Origin: Marinomonas algarum
Lineage (GTDB): Bacteria > Pseudomonadota > Gammaproteobacteria > Pseudomonadales > Marinomonadaceae
Assembly: GCF_020532605.1 (NCBI RefSeq)
Contig: NZ_JAJATW010000008.1
Location: 79,038-143,037, forward strand
Direction: 5' to 3'
Length of the DNA: 64,000 bases
The position numbers and the translations under genes were made by a program. Shown here in pieces: positions 21,401 to 30,680 of this stretch. The stretch's first letter is position 1. Each line of letters begins with the position of its first letter. The notes under the pieces are model-generated. The model searched no databases and was not told where the DNA came from. It saw nothing but the letters and a program-made list of their open reading frames with translations.

Positions 21401-22099
21401 GTCGTGTCTGATCCCACGTTTAAGGATTTGTTAAAAAACAGTCACCAATCGTTAATGGCACAATTTTACCAACGTCACGATTTTGGCGACTGGCAAACGG
21501 TGCTGGAAAATTGGTTGCCAGATATCATCAACACAGAGCTGATACCGGGGATGAGTTTGGGACAATTGTCCCCTAAAGCGTGCCGTAAAGAGCTGGAGTT
21601 TTTTATTCCAGTAGAAGGGATGAATGCTTTGCAACTTGATCGCATTGCAAGGAAATATGATGAGGTTTCCCGAGTGGCGCCAAGCATACAAGATCGCCCG
21701 TTAAGAGGGATGTTAAAAGGCTTTATTGATTTATTGTTCGAATGGCAGGGTCGTTATTACGTATTAGACTACAAGTCCAATTACTTGGGAGACAGCACTG
21801 ACGACTATGAGCCAGACAATCTAGTACAGGCCATGGCTGAGCACAGATACGACCTTCAGTATCAGCTTTATACTTTGGCTCTGCACCGACTTTTGAAGCA
21901 ACGTTTACCGCATTATGACTATGACAAACACGTGGGTGGCGTTCTCTATTTGTATTTACGTGGTATGACGGTAGGACAACAAACTGGGATTTTTCAAACG
22001 CGTTTACGTCTTGAGCATGTGAATGCGCTCGATGAATTATTCCGTGGTGAGTTTTCCAACAACACCCCAGAGGAGGCAGTGCAATATGGACTTTTCTAA
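18413..22099 (+). CDS. recB: RecB, exodeoxyribonuclease V beta subunit
   Basis: 3'-5' helicase and the only nuclease of RecBCD; loads RecA after Chi. 1228 residues (E. coli 1180). UvrD-type helicase: Walker A ASAGTGKTYTI near residue 35, LIDEFQDTD (motif II) near 395, motif III/IV with GDPKQAIYAFRGAD, motif VI with YVALTRSKE. The C-terminal nuclease domain has the DYKSN catalytic motif near residue 1120 (YVLDYKSNYLGD). It overlaps recC by 4 bases and recD by 14. Confidence 0.97.
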   Translation: MSTLNKPLSSGELTTEMLDALTFPLFGKRLIEASAGTGKTYTIANLYLRLLVPTGQEEDLDHPLTVDQILVVTFTEAATAELKARIRARIRVARKALMLKTSQDAFLVDWMGAMTDVQQADAIEKLLYAEKQMDEAAVFTIHGFCQRMLSQNAFESRMLFQQSIETDEQAPLLLAVKDVWRSVFYPLDDTKAALIQPIWSSPEALHKDLYLLNSQPDAKLVVPDYDWESALSHAQTVMVKVKAMWLAESQNIIDALENSGIKRTFWRKDPSKDIQSISAWANSSRFELDKSLEKFDAAEQSLKLKKGGEPPCHEFFTLVQVLRDSFPDSGRLKAVLLAQLWQKTQERMMRWKRSTQSLTFTDLLTSLDAALAKDEAGKLAQRIRHLYPIALIDEFQDTDAVQYRIFSTIYQAATTDQNALGLIMIGDPKQAIYAFRGADIYTYLAAKKHVHGVYSLATNYRSSAAMIQAVNGLFSTQKAPFRVPGIPFVEVQDRGVEGGFRRQGETQAALQFLYLKSDEPVSAKEYRIQMAESCAAHVHGVLLEGQKGTTFIGEQGVRPKDIALLVTNFTQADALKDALRQRGIASVYLSDKGSVFETVEARELLIVLTAILSNGQESKLRSALATRLVEWSLEELDTLNHDDVVYEKWVQAFRHYLEVWDKQGLLPMLREFMEDVALATNMLSRLGGERRLTDFLHLTEKLQQKSLELDSKEGVLRYLKLALQNPNGDSDEQKIRLETDAELVRIVTIHKSKGLEYPIVYLPFAFTPYRDQGSSALYHDHEEQLWIAIDPEEEQKEQHKEELYAAEIRLAYVALTRSKEACFIGVMEVGKAATQKNSASSDVHLSGVGALIAEGERMEAGDLYPSLQTLCECYSTKQMMLVDLSSSPEILPRFEMLYTAPSSPQARLFSGRVERDWWVGSYSSLVVEEKGHQDESLPGLDEMTQVADPLALGEEGDTQEKLEKDSTPEPDRFNFPKGANPGTFLHDTLEGKALQSVVSDPTFKDLLKNSHQSLMAQFYQRHDFGDWQTVLENWLPDIINTELIPGMSLGQLSPKACRKELEFFIPVEGMNALQLDRIARKYDEVSRVAPSIQDRPLRGMLKGFIDLLFEWQGRYYVLDYKSNYLGDSTDDYEPDNLVQAMAEHRYDLQYQLYTLALHRLLKQRLPHYDYDKHVGGVLYLYLRGMTVGQQTGIFQTRLRLEHVNALDELFRGEFSNNTPEEAVQYGLF

Positions 22100-24038
22100 T
22101 CAACTTGATTTATTAAATGCGCTAGATCAACCGGCACTTTCTGATCAGAAGCATGAGTCTGATTTGCTGACTCTGTCTTTTTTACAGCGTAAAGGGGTTT
22201 TGCGACCGATTGATCGGCAGTGGGTTGAGCAATTAAGTGAAAAAGCTGGGGAAGACCGTTTCGCTGTTTTAATCGCCGGAGCGTTGTGCAGTGCTTACTT
22301 AGGTGAAGGGCACATTTGTATTGATTTGGCGACACTCTGGAAGACACCACCGGAAGGCATTGATCGAGCCCGATTTTATCGTTCTTTTACTGCAGAGGGA
22401 TTAGACAGCGTATCAAGTTGGTGTGAATTGCTCGCAAGCAGTACGCTTGTTACGTGCGTTGATGAATGCACAGGGCCTACTCAGCGGCCTTTGGTATTAA
22501 AGGGAACGAGACTGTATTTATTTCGTTATTACCAGTATGAACAACAGGTGTTGCAGTATCTCAACCATAATATGACGGTGACGCCTTTTGATGTGGATGC
22601 AAATTTACTTGCGACACTTTTTCCTAACCCGATCGTTCACGATCATGTGGATTGGCAAAAGGTCGCTGTGGCGAACGCCGCGAGCTTGCCTTTTTCTGTG
22701 ATCAGCGGTGGGCCGGGAACCGGAAAAACCACCACTGTCACCAAGCTTTTGGCGTTGCTGGTGGCGCAGTCTTTGGCTTTTTCTGAATCGGCGTTAAACA
22801 AACCATTACGGGTTGAATTAGCCGCGCCAACCGGCAAGGCCGCTGCGCGGTTAACGGAATCCATTGCGAAAGCCAAAGCGTCTTTGCCTTTAGATGACCG
22901 CATAAAAAGTGCGATTCCAGAACAAGCCACAACACTTCATCGGTTGTTAGGCAGTGATTTTGGCCGCAGTCGCTTCAAGCACAATAAAGATAACCCCTTA
23001 CATTTGGATGTTCTTTTGGTCGATGAAGTGTCTATGGTGGATTTGCCCATGATGGCGAAACTGATCGATGCCTTGCCATCTCATGCCCGTTTGATTTTAC
23101 TGGGCGACAAAGACCAACTTGCTTCCGTCGAAGCGGGCAGTGTGCTTGGTGATTTATCCGCCGGTATTGAGAACGCTTATTTTCAGCCAGAATGGGGGGC
23201 TTATTTGACCAAGCTGACGGGTGAGAACCTAATGCCTTTCGCCCGCTCTTCTGCGCCACCTATTAGCCGAGCGTTGACCTTGTTGCGCACCAGTTATCGT
23301 TTTGATGCTAACAGTGGTATTGGGTATTTAGCGAAGTCCATGAACGCAGGGGACGCACAGGGAGTATTAAGGTGTCTTCAGTCTGATTTTGATGACATAG
23401 CATGGCGTGAGCCTGTAGAAGGTCAAAAGAGTGCAGATATTGGCACACTGGCAAAAGGCTACGACGATTATTGGGAAGCGGTGCGCGTAGGAAAGAATAT
23501 TGCGGACTTGTATCAGGTGTTTTCGCGTTACCAAATTTTAACGGCGGTTCGCCAAGGGGAGTTGGGTGTTGAAAAAGTCAATGCTCAGTTAGAGCAGTAT
23601 TTTTATCGCAGAGGGCGAATGAAAGACCCTCACGTCTGGTATCCCGGCAAAGCCGTTATGTTAACGCGTAACGATGCAGCCCTTGGTTTGTTTAATGGCG
23701 ATATCGGTCTGTGCATGCCGGATGAGTCAGGTCGACTGCGTGTTTGGTTTTTGCAGGCAGATGGCGACTTTAAAGGGTTGCTGCCCAGTCGTCTAGGGGA
23801 GTTTGAGGTGGTGTTTGCAATGACAGTACATAAGTCTCAAGGGTCAGAGTTTGAGCGTGTTGCTTTGTTGCTTCCCTTGGTTCCTTCTCCTGTTTTAACG
23901 CGAGAGCTGCTTTATACAGGCATTACTCGGGCTAAATCAGAATTTACCCTTTGGGGGTCACGCCAATTGATTCGAACGGCAGCACAGACGCAAATAGAGC
24001 GATATTCAGGACTGAGCGACGCACTTTGGTGCCGGTGA
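22086..24038 (+). CDS. recD: RecD, exodeoxyribonuclease V alpha subunit
   Basis: 5'-3' helicase subunit of RecBCD. 650 residues from the ATG at 22086 (MDFSNQLDLLNAL), which has AGAGGAGGCAGT upstream and lies 14 bases inside the end of recB; the open frame before this ATG is antisense-like junk within recB. Walker A GGPGTGKTTTV near residue 210, Walker B LLVDEVSMVDLPMM, and the C-terminal motif VHKSQGSEFERV for strand passage. About 190 bp after the stop a hairpin with a T-run ends the operon. Confidence 0.96.
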   Translation: MDFSNQLDLLNALDQPALSDQKHESDLLTLSFLQRKGVLRPIDRQWVEQLSEKAGEDRFAVLIAGALCSAYLGEGHICIDLATLWKTPPEGIDRARFYRSFTAEGLDSVSSWCELLASSTLVTCVDECTGPTQRPLVLKGTRLYLFRYYQYEQQVLQYLNHNMTVTPFDVDANLLATLFPNPIVHDHVDWQKVAVANAASLPFSVISGGPGTGKTTTVTKLLALLVAQSLAFSESALNKPLRVELAAPTGKAAARLTESIAKAKASLPLDDRIKSAIPEQATTLHRLLGSDFGRSRFKHNKDNPLHLDVLLVDEVSMVDLPMMAKLIDALPSHARLILLGDKDQLASVEAGSVLGDLSAGIENAYFQPEWGAYLTKLTGENLMPFARSSAPPISRALTLLRTSYRFDANSGIGYLAKSMNAGDAQGVLRCLQSDFDDIAWREPVEGQKSADIGTLAKGYDDYWEAVRVGKNIADLYQVFSRYQILTAVRQGELGVEKVNAQLEQYFYRRGRMKDPHVWYPGKAVMLTRNDAALGLFNGDIGLCMPDESGRLRVWFLQADGDFKGLLPSRLGEFEVVFAMTVHKSQGSEFERVALLLPLVPSPVLTRELLYTGITRAKSEFTLWGSRQLIRTAAQTQIERYSGLSDALWCR

Positions 24039-24387
24039 TATGGTTTTTTGTCGAATTGTGATCTTTTTGTGGACACTGTTTGCATTATTATTACGCATTA
24101 TATAGTCTCTGAACTGTTTTGGTGCGAGAGTGTGGTGTGGATGTTTCCATTAATAGTGTATTTGTTTGTTTTTTAAACGAAATATATCTCTTTTTTGGCA
24201 CAGTTTTTTCATATGTATTAACAGAGCAAAAAATCATCCAAGTCCTGTGATGATTTTTTGTCGCCTCTTATCTTCGCCATTATGTGTTTTATTACGCTGG
24301 CACCTGTCTCATTTTTTTTGATTCACGTTTTAAAGCTAATACGAAGAGACAGTCATAAGCATTCATTTTATATTTAAGGAAACTGTT
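24039..24387. other. 349-bp intergenic region, recD to symporter
   Basis: Apart from a terminator-like hairpin at 24228-24259 I see no gene here. The part after the hairpin must hold the promoter of the symporter gene; I could not recognise a convincing -35/-10 pair or a known riboswitch. The region is T-rich. Confidence 0.6.
24228..24259 (+). terminator. Intrinsic terminator after recCBD
   Basis: Perfect 11-bp stem AAAAAATCATC / GATGATTTTTT with a 10-base loop ending in T. AT-rich, but the only terminator-like structure between recD and the next gene. Confidence 0.65.
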
Positions 24388-25931
24388 ATGAACAAAATAC
24401 GAGAGACAGCACTGGGGCTTATGTTAGCTTCTAGTACCAGTGCTTTTGCAGAAGAAACCGGTTCGTTTAAAGAGACCGTTGCTTCATTCAGCAGTACAGT
24501 AGATGGCTTTTTTAGTGATTACACAGGATGGTTTGTCAGCTTAATCTTTAAGAGTGTACCGGTAGGCGAAGCCAGTTTTCCTCTTATTGTGGGTTGGTTG
24601 TTGTTCGCTGCGTTTATTTTTACGCTTTATTTTGGTTTTGTGCAGTTTAGACAGGTGGGTCTGGCGATCAATATTGTGAAAGGGAAATACACCGACCCCA
24701 ACGCTAAAGAAGACGGTGAGGTTTCTCATTTTCAGGCGTTAACAACGGCACTTTCCGGGACGGTTGGTCTAGGTAATATCGCAGGTGTGGGTGCGGCTCT
24801 TGCCATTGGTGGCCCTGGTGCGACGTTTTGGATGATTCTATGTGGCTTGCTCGGTATGGCGTCTAAGTTCTGTGAGTGTACATTAGGTGTGAAATACCGA
24901 ACAGTTCTGCCTTCTGGTGTTGTGTCGGGTGGTCCAATGTATTACCTAAGCCAAGGTCTAAAAGAAAAGGGTCTAGGCGGTTTAGGTAAAATTCTGGCCG
25001 TCGCTTTGCATTGACGTGTATTCTTGCTGCATTGGGTGCGGGTAACATGTTCCAAGCGAACCAAGCTCACGCCATGTTGTCTTATGCCTTTGATGTGCCA
25101 AGTGAGTTTGGCGTTATTACCGGCCTTGTTTTAGCGGCATTGGTGTTTTCAGTGATTGTAGGAGGAATGCCTTCTATTGCATCTGTAACAGAAAAAATTG
25201 TTCCATGGATGGCGGCTTTATACGTTGGTATGGCGTTGATCGTTATTATTTCGAATATTGGCCAAGTGGGTGCTGCGTTTGGGGCGATTATCGAAGGGGC
25301 TTTCACCGGAGCCGGTGTTGCCGGTGGTTTTATTGGTGCGCTTATCCAAGGTTTGAAACGTGCAACCTTCTCTAATGAAGCAGGGGTTGGTTCTGCTGCG
25401 ATTGCTCACTCTGCGGTAAAAACCAAAGAGCCTATTACGGAAGGTCTAGTATCACTGTTAGAGCCGTTTGTTGATACGGTTGTGATCTGTACTATGACCG
25501 CTTTAGTTATCACTATTGCTGGTTTAAATGTGGGGCCATACGATGGTTCTGGTCTAACGGGTGTGACGCTCACTGCAGCGTCTTTCACAGAAACGGCGGG
25601 CATTTTTAAATACTTGTTGGCATTAGCCGTGGTATTGTTTGCTTTTTCTACGATGATTTCTTGGTCTTACTACGGTCTTAAATCATGGACCTATTTGTTT
25701 GGCGAAGGCAAAGGCCCTGAGTTAGCGTTTAAGCTTTTGTTCTGCCTTTTCGTAGTGATTGGTGCCACTATCCAGTTTGGTGCGGTCATCGATTTCTCTG
25801 ACGCGGCCTTGTTTGCGATGTCTATTTTCAACATTGTTGGTTTGTACTTACTGATGCCTGTCGTGAAAAAAGAATTGCACTCTTTTATTGCTCGTGTGAA
25901 ATCTGGTGAGATCAAAGCGTACAAAAAATAA
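24388..25931 (+). pseudogene. Alanine/glycine:cation symporter (AGCS), frameshifted
   Basis: Sodium-coupled alanine or glycine uptake protein of the inner membrane. Two adjacent frames make one protein: 24388-25014 (208 residues: leader, first helices, [23 protein letters not shown]) and from about 25008 to 25931 (rest of the transporter, including NEAGVGSAAIAHSA). The first frame ends ILAVALH-stop, the second resumes TCILAALGAGNMFQANQA. Adding one T to the TTT at 25005-25007 gives [13 protein letters not shown], the expected family sequence, and a protein of ~514 residues. So one base is missing: a real disruption, or an assembly error in a short T-run. Both halves are otherwise intact, which suggests the break is recent or artificial. 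Confidence 0.9.
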
Positions 25932-25971
25932 AACAGTGACCTGGTGTGCTGTTTAACCACTTTGGTTTTCT

Positions 25972-25999
25972 AAAAGAGCCCACTTCGGTGGGCTTTTTT
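25972..25999 (+). terminator. Intrinsic terminator after the symporter gene
   Basis: Strong GC-rich stem AGCCCAC / GTGGGCT with a TTCG loop, preceded by A-run and followed by six T, 40 bp after the stop. Confidence 0.92.
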
Positions 26000-26043
26000 G
26001 TTGCGTTTTTATGTAAACACACACATGGGGTACTGAAATCATT

Positions 26044-26610
26044 ATGAATGAGCACGATTCTTGTCTTGTCAGTTTGCAGCGTACTATTCTTAAAAATGGT
26101 CCAGAGTTTTTGTCCCATAAATTGGTGATAAAGGGGGATCTTGCTTATCTAAAGCCGACACTCAGCGCAATGTCGTTTTGCATGATTTATATCGTTGTGG
26201 GTGTTTTTTTGCTTGGCCTTGCTGTTCGTCTTTTGAGCTTTCCTGATCGTTATGATCTGGCGATTTTTCTGGGTGGCTTCGGTATTGCGATAGGGACGTT
26301 TGGTATGGCGCTGATCAAACCGTTTTTACGTCGATCGAGTTTTGATAAAGAAAAAAATAGCTTTAACAATCATAAAGATCGTAACGTGAAGCTAGGGCAT
26401 ATTGTGTCTTTGCAAATTAACAACAAGATTGTTCAAAGCAAACATGGCCTCAGCTATGGTTGTTATGAGTTGAATTTGCTGACGCAACATGGGCGTCGAA
26501 TTAATATCTTAAACCACGGTGATGAACAGCAGTTACTGCATGATGCTGAGCAACTGGGGTATTTTTTACATGTTGAGGTAAAAGATTACCGACGGGAAAT
26601 TATCTTATAG
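26044..26610 (+). CDS. Hypothetical protein with two membrane helices
   Basis: 188 residues; I do not recognise the family. Two hydrophobic segments are clear: about residues 41-60 (FCMIYIVVGVFLLGLAV) and 76-95 (LAIFLGGFGIAIGTFGMAL). The C-terminal ~90 residues are a soluble, mostly beta domain (GHIVSLQINNKIVQSKHG; CYELNLLTQHGRRINIL). The layout, two helices then a PH-like beta domain, is common among small bacterial membrane proteins of unknown role. It stands between a terminator and trpS. The start is uncertain: no clear ribosome site before the ATG. Confidence 0.75.
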   Translation: MNEHDSCLVSLQRTILKNGPEFLSHKLVIKGDLAYLKPTLSAMSFCMIYIVVGVFLLGLAVRLLSFPDRYDLAIFLGGFGIAIGTFGMALIKPFLRRSSFDKEKNSFNNHKDRNVKLGHIVSLQINNKIVQSKHGLSYGCYELNLLTQHGRRINILNHGDEQQLLHDAEQLGYFLHVEVKDYRREIIL

Positions 26611-26712
26611 GGCTGGCGCTTTCTCTCTGTATTTTGTGCTAATGTAAGTGCGGATTTTGATATTACTTCATCTATTTTTGATATTGACTGATTATAGGAA
26701 AGAGATACTGCA

Positions 26713-27720
26713 ATGGCCAAAGAAATTGTTCTAACGGGTGTTACTACCACAGGCACGCCACACCTAGGTAACTACGTGGGGGCCATTCGCCCTGCAATCG
26801 AAGCGAGTCGTCAAGACAACACAGAGTCTTATTTCTTTTTGGCAGACTACCATGCTTTGATTAAGTGCCAAGACCCAGAGCGTGTTAAGCAATCTCGTTT
26901 GGAAATAGCAGCCACTTGGCTAGCGTGTGGGTTAGATACAGACAGAGCGACTTTTTATCGTCAATCTGATATTCCTGAAATTGCGGAATTGAATTGGTTG
27001 CTGACGTGCGTGACGGCCAAAGGTTTGATGAATCGTGCTCACGCTTATAAAGGGGCCGTGGATGAAAACCTGGCTAATGAACAAGATCCTGATTTTGGTA
27101 TTACCATGGGCTTGTTTTGTTATCCTGTATTAATGGCGGCAGACATCTTAGCGTTCAATGCCCACAAAGTGCCTGTTGGCCGAGATCAAATTCAACACAT
27201 TGAAATGGCACGAGACATTGCAGGGCGTTTTAATCATCTATTTGGTGAGCGCTTTGTACTGCCAGAGGCGGTTGTTGGTGAAGAAGGCTCTATTTTAAAA
27301 GGGCTGGATGGCCGTAAAATGAGTAAGAGTTATAACAACACGATTCCGCTGTTTGATACCGAGAAAAAGCTACAAAAGGGTATTAATAAGATCAAAACGA
27401 ATCTATTGGAGCCCGGTGAACCGAAAGATCCGAGTGACTCAACGGTATTTGATATTTATCAGGCGTTTGCGTCACAGGAACAAACAGCAGATATGCGTCA
27501 GAAATTTGCCGATGGTATTGCATGGGGCGAAGCAAAGAAGGAACTTTTCGCACTAGTAAACGGTCAACTAAGTGAACCGCGAGAAAAGTATCTTGAATTA
27601 ATGGCGAACCCTGCTCATGTAGAAGAAGTTTTACAGGCAGGGGCCGAAAAAGCACGAGCTCGTGCTCGTGGTCTAATTGCAGATTTACGTCAAGCCGTAG
27701 GTCTAGTGAATTTTAAATAA
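26713..27720 (+). CDS. trpS: Tryptophanyl-tRNA synthetase
   Basis: Class I enzyme charging tRNA-Trp. 335 residues (E. coli 334). The HIGH-type motif reads TPHLGNYVG near residue 15 and the KMSKS motif is exact in [11 protein letters not shown] near residue 200. GAAAGAGATACTGCA precedes the ATG. A Tim44-like gene follows 12 bp later and may share its transcript. Confidence 0.97.
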   Translation: MAKEIVLTGVTTTGTPHLGNYVGAIRPAIEASRQDNTESYFFLADYHALIKCQDPERVKQSRLEIAATWLACGLDTDRATFYRQSDIPEIAELNWLLTCVTAKGLMNRAHAYKGAVDENLANEQDPDFGITMGLFCYPVLMAADILAFNAHKVPVGRDQIQHIEMARDIAGRFNHLFGERFVLPEAVVGEEGSILKGLDGRKMSKSYNNTIPLFDTEKKLQKGINKIKTNLLEPGEPKDPSDSTVFDIYQAFASQEQTADMRQKFADGIAWGEAKKELFALVNGQLSEPREKYLELMANPAHVEEVLQAGAEKARARARGLIADLRQAVGLVNFK

Positions 27721-27732
27721 AGGAGAGAGTTT

Positions 27733-28602
27733 GTGAAAACAACCGTATTTGCCATGTTCATGGCATTTGTTTTAGCAATAGGTGCCGGCGGTTACAGTGC
27801 TGACGTGCAGGCGAAAAAGTTTGGGGGCGGTAAAAGCTTTGGTAAAAGTTTTTCTGTTTCTAAGCCTAAAAGCGCTACTAATAGTACAAATAACACGACC
27901 AATGCCGCTGCAGGTGCGAAAAAACCTGGTTTCCTAGGTGGTTTAGGGGGGGGCTTGTTAGGCGGTCTCTTGTTAGGCGGCTTATTTGCTACGCTATTAG
28001 GCGGCGGTGCTTTCGAAGGCATTTCATTCGGTGATATTTTATTATTCGCTCTGATTGGCTTCTTGGTATACAAATTTTTCATTGCACCAAAACGACGTGC
28101 AGCCCAAGCACAGGCCAAAGCGGCTGGGACAAACAACATGTTCCGCGAAATGCCAAATTCAACTCGAGATAGTGTTCAGCCGTCACCTATGTCTGGTATG
28201 AGTGGTTTTGGCGCTGAGCCAGAGATCAAGCTACCACCGGGGTTCAATGAGCAAGCTTTTGTTGAAGAAGCGAAAAATCATTACATTACTTTGCAAAAGG
28301 CATGGGATGACAATAACTTTGATGAGATTCTTGATTATGTCAGCCCTGAACTTTACAACATGCTGGTCACAGAGCGTGCCACTCACGGTGATAACAAGCC
28401 TCGTACGGAAGTCATTTCTCTTATGGCGGAATTGGTTCGCGGTGAGTTTATCGGCTCGACAGCTTCTATTTCATTGAAGTTTTCTGGTTGGATTAAAGAA
28501 GGCGACGAAACGTCTGATACGAATGAGATTTGGCATTTAGAGAAAAACATGTCAGATGCAAAAGCCAATTGGACGATTGTTGGTATCCAGCAAGACAACT
28601 AA
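27733..28602 (+). CDS. Tim44-like domain membrane protein
   Basis: 289 residues from a GTG start with AGGAGAG upstream. A signal peptide or anchor comes first (VFAMFMAFVLAIGAGGYSADVQA), then a low-complexity basic stretch (KKFGGGKSFGKSFSVSK), a glycine-rich hydrophobic segment (residues ~70-95, GGLGGGLLGGLLLGG), a second helix (DILLFALIGFLVYKFFI), and a Tim44/MBA1-like domain at ~165-285 (NEQAFVEEAKNHYITLQKAWDDN). Bacterial members are thought to be membrane-bound, but their function is not settled. Located 12 bp after trpS. Confidence 0.85.
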   Translation: MKTTVFAMFMAFVLAIGAGGYSADVQAKKFGGGKSFGKSFSVSKPKSATNSTNNTTNAAAGAKKPGFLGGLGGGLLGGLLLGGLFATLLGGGAFEGISFGDILLFALIGFLVYKFFIAPKRRAAQAQAKAAGTNNMFREMPNSTRDSVQPSPMSGMSGFGAEPEIKLPPGFNEQAFVEEAKNHYITLQKAWDDNNFDEILDYVSPELYNMLVTERATHGDNKPRTEVISLMAELVRGEFIGSTASISLKFSGWIKEGDETSDTNEIWHLEKNMSDAKANWTIVGIQQDN

Positions 28603-28625
28603 TTGTTACTTAATTTTGCTCGTAG

Positions 28626-28677
28626 ACTCATCACAAATTGTTGTAAGCTAAGACAATCTTGTGGTGAGTTTTTTTAT
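28626..28677 (+). terminator. Intrinsic terminator after the Tim44-like gene
   Basis: Long hairpin: outer arms ACTCATCACAA / TTGTGGTGAGT (one G-U) with an inner ATTGT/ACAAT stem and seven T at the end. Confidence 0.8.
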
Positions 28678-28711
28678 GCCACGTTAATTAAATTGAATAT
28701 GGATGTGAGCC

Positions 28712-29221
28712 ATGTCTGAATTAGCACCGATTAAAGAAAACGGGAAATCCTTGTCTGAAAACAAGAAAGGTGAGTTGCTGCAGTACCTTACTTTTAAGTT
28801 GATTGATGAGACCTATGGCATCAATGTCATGCAGATTAAAGAGGTCTTACGTTACAGTGAAATAGCCCCCGTTCCAGGTGCGCCTTCTTATGTGCTAGGC
28901 ATCGTTAATTTGCGTGGTAACGTCGTCACTGTGGTAGACACGCGTGTGCGGTTCAGTTTGCCTGAGTGCACGATTTCTGACGACACGCGCATCATTATTA
29001 TCGAACATGATGGTGAGCAAGTGGGCTTGTTGGTTGATGCTGTACAAGAAGTCTTTTACTTGTATCAAGGTGAGATCGAGCAAAGTCCAAGTGTCGGTAA
29101 CGACGAAGCCTTGATGTTTATTCAGGGTGTGTATCAAAAAGACGAAGAGTTGGTTATTTTGTTGGAACTGGATCGTATGTTTGAACACAATGAAGCGCTT
29201 GGCATTGCTGCAATGAGTTAA
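28712..29221 (+). CDS. cheW: CheW-type chemotaxis coupling protein
   Basis: SH3-like adaptor linking chemoreceptors to the CheA kinase. 169 residues: a ~20-residue charged lead, then the CheW domain with LTFKLIDETYGINVMQIKEVL and the signature YVLGIVNLRGNVVTVVDTR. No other chemotaxis gene is nearby, so this is an isolated copy, as often happens for CheW or CheV paralogues. It has its own terminators on both sides, implying a single-gene transcript. Confidence 0.93.
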   Translation: MSELAPIKENGKSLSENKKGELLQYLTFKLIDETYGINVMQIKEVLRYSEIAPVPGAPSYVLGIVNLRGNVVTVVDTRVRFSLPECTISDDTRIIIIEHDGEQVGLLVDAVQEVFYLYQGEIEQSPSVGNDEALMFIQGVYQKDEELVILLELDRMFEHNEALGIAAMS

Positions 29222-29248
29222 GTGTTACGAATCCTTAAGAACACAAGC

Positions 29249-29279
29249 AAACCATCTGTACGATGGTTTTCTTGTTTTT
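29249..29279 (+). terminator. Intrinsic terminator after cheW
   Basis: Stem AACCATC / GATGGTT followed by a T-rich run (TTTTCTTGTTTTT), in the gap between convergent cheW and gsk. Confidence 0.7.
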
Positions 29280-29295
29280 AGCCCCTAAGGTATTT

Positions 29296-30594
29296 TTATT
29301 GCTCCCAATAAGCTTCTTCTAAGCTGTCTTCTCGCTCCGGCAAGCCACGTGATAAGCGTGATGCATTTTGTACTAATATTTCGTAACTGACGCGGTTGGC
29401 GTATTTACAGATTTGTGCAAAAGACGAGTAGGCCAGAAAGGGGGCAAGGTGTTTTGTTGAATTTGGCTGTGCTTCTTTGTGAAAATGATTGGCAGAAATA
29501 TCATGCAGCAGAGCAGACAAGGCGCCATCACCTGCACCGTTGGTGTTGCGTATTTTCTCGGGGCCACCCAAGTAGGGGTCAATATGGGAAAAGACTTTAA
29601 TGGGGTGTTGGCAAGCCGATTTTGCCATGGGGCGACTGAACTCCCAACGATTAAAATCAGCAAGATGACCTGATTTGATGGGATTGGTTGTTTCTCGTTT
29701 TAAGGCTTCCTCTGTGTGACCACACAAATACATACCTTCTGCACCTGCCGTTAGCAGCACCAGATCGACATGGTCTAGAATCCTATTTGCAGCTGCCAAG
29801 GGGTCAGACAACCCAGTTAGTGCCTCCGCTTCTGATTCATTCATGGCCAGTACCGTCACATACTCTTTGATGAGCTCTAATAATTCATCGCGATGCTCTT
29901 CCACCAAGTGTGTGGTGCCAAGCGTTAAAGCAACCGGTACGTTATGCTGGCGGGAATGTTTTAACGCCATTATCATGGCTTGCTTGATGGGCTTTGCTTG
30001 ATGACGTAATGGGTAAGCGCAAGTCACCAAGGCTGCGGCACCGGCGACAATGCTTTCTGGAATATGATCGGTATTTAATTCGTCCATATCGCCCGGAGCA
30101 ATGGCAAAAGTACGCTCACCGTCTGGTGTAATGAGGGTGATACCACGCCCGATATCCCCTGTGACGCCTTGTAAATGATTCATATCGACTTTGCTGCTGG
30201 TGTGGCAGATATAGTGGTAAGCTGGTGACCCTAAACCAATGTTGGCCGACATGACACCGAACAAAACTGACTTGTCATCGGCCAAGACGGAGTAGTTGTG
30301 AATCGTGTTGCCGATTGTGCCACCGGCAAAGTGATCAGAAATGCATTGTTCTGCGGTGAGCTCAGCAAAAATTTCAACCGCAGTGTCCGCGTCTACCAAG
30401 TTAGACAGCCCCTTTTTTATACTGAATTTATCTAGAAAGGCATCGGATACATTAGCGACAACATCAACGATGGTTTCGTCTAGTCCGACAATATAGGTGT
30501 CTTTATCGGGTTGTACTTCGGACGTGGGTAAAATAGGTTTGGGTTGAGAAACGGGGAAATAGTGTTTAAGTTTTCGTCTGCCAGGAAACTTCAT
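29296..30594 (-). CDS. gsk: Inosine-guanosine kinase
   Basis: Purine nucleoside salvage: phosphorylates inosine and guanosine to IMP and GMP. 432 residues from the ATG at 30594 (E. coli 434). I chose this start because MKFPGRRKLKHYFPVS lines up with the E. coli N-terminus; the open frame has an in-frame ATG 13 codons upstream. PfkB/ribokinase fold, with the DxNGAGD-type anion hole RNTNGAGDGALSALLHDI near residue 360. Divergent from moeB with an 86-bp gap. Confidence 0.92.
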   Translation of the reverse strand: MKFPGRRKLKHYFPVSQPKPILPTSEVQPDKDTYIVGLDETIVDVVANVSDAFLDKFSIKKGLSNLVDADTAVEIFAELTAEQCISDHFAGGTIGNTIHNYSVLADDKSVLFGVMSANIGLGSPAYHYICHTSSKVDMNHLQGVTGDIGRGITLITPDGERTFAIAPGDMDELNTDHIPESIVAGAAALVTCAYPLRHQAKPIKQAMIMALKHSRQHNVPVALTLGTTHLVEEHRDELLELIKEYVTVLAMNESEAEALTGLSDPLAAANRILDHVDLVLLTAGAEGMYLCGHTEEALKRETTNPIKSGHLADFNRWEFSRPMAKSACQHPIKVFSHIDPYLGGPEKIRNTNGAGDGALSALLHDISANHFHKEAQPNSTKHLAPFLAYSSFAQICKYANRVSYEILVQNASRLSRGLPEREDSLEEAYWEQ

Positions 30595-30680
30595 GTTGAT
30601 GCTCGTAAAGTAAGATTTTATGGAGTTTAGCAAAGAATGGACCGATCGGGCAGAATAGACCGTAAGGAAATTACGTAAAA

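Noticed and set aside
22023..22085. Longer recD start at 22023
   Set aside because: It would overlap recB by 77 bases and lacks a ribosome site; the ATG at 22086 has AGAGGAGG upstream.
24260..24387. Glycine riboswitch before the symporter gene
   Set aside because: I looked for the tandem glycine aptamer pattern and did not see it.
24388..25931. Two separate transporter genes (24388-25014 and 25011-25931)
   Set aside because: Neither half is a complete transporter and adding one base joins them into one normal AGCS protein.
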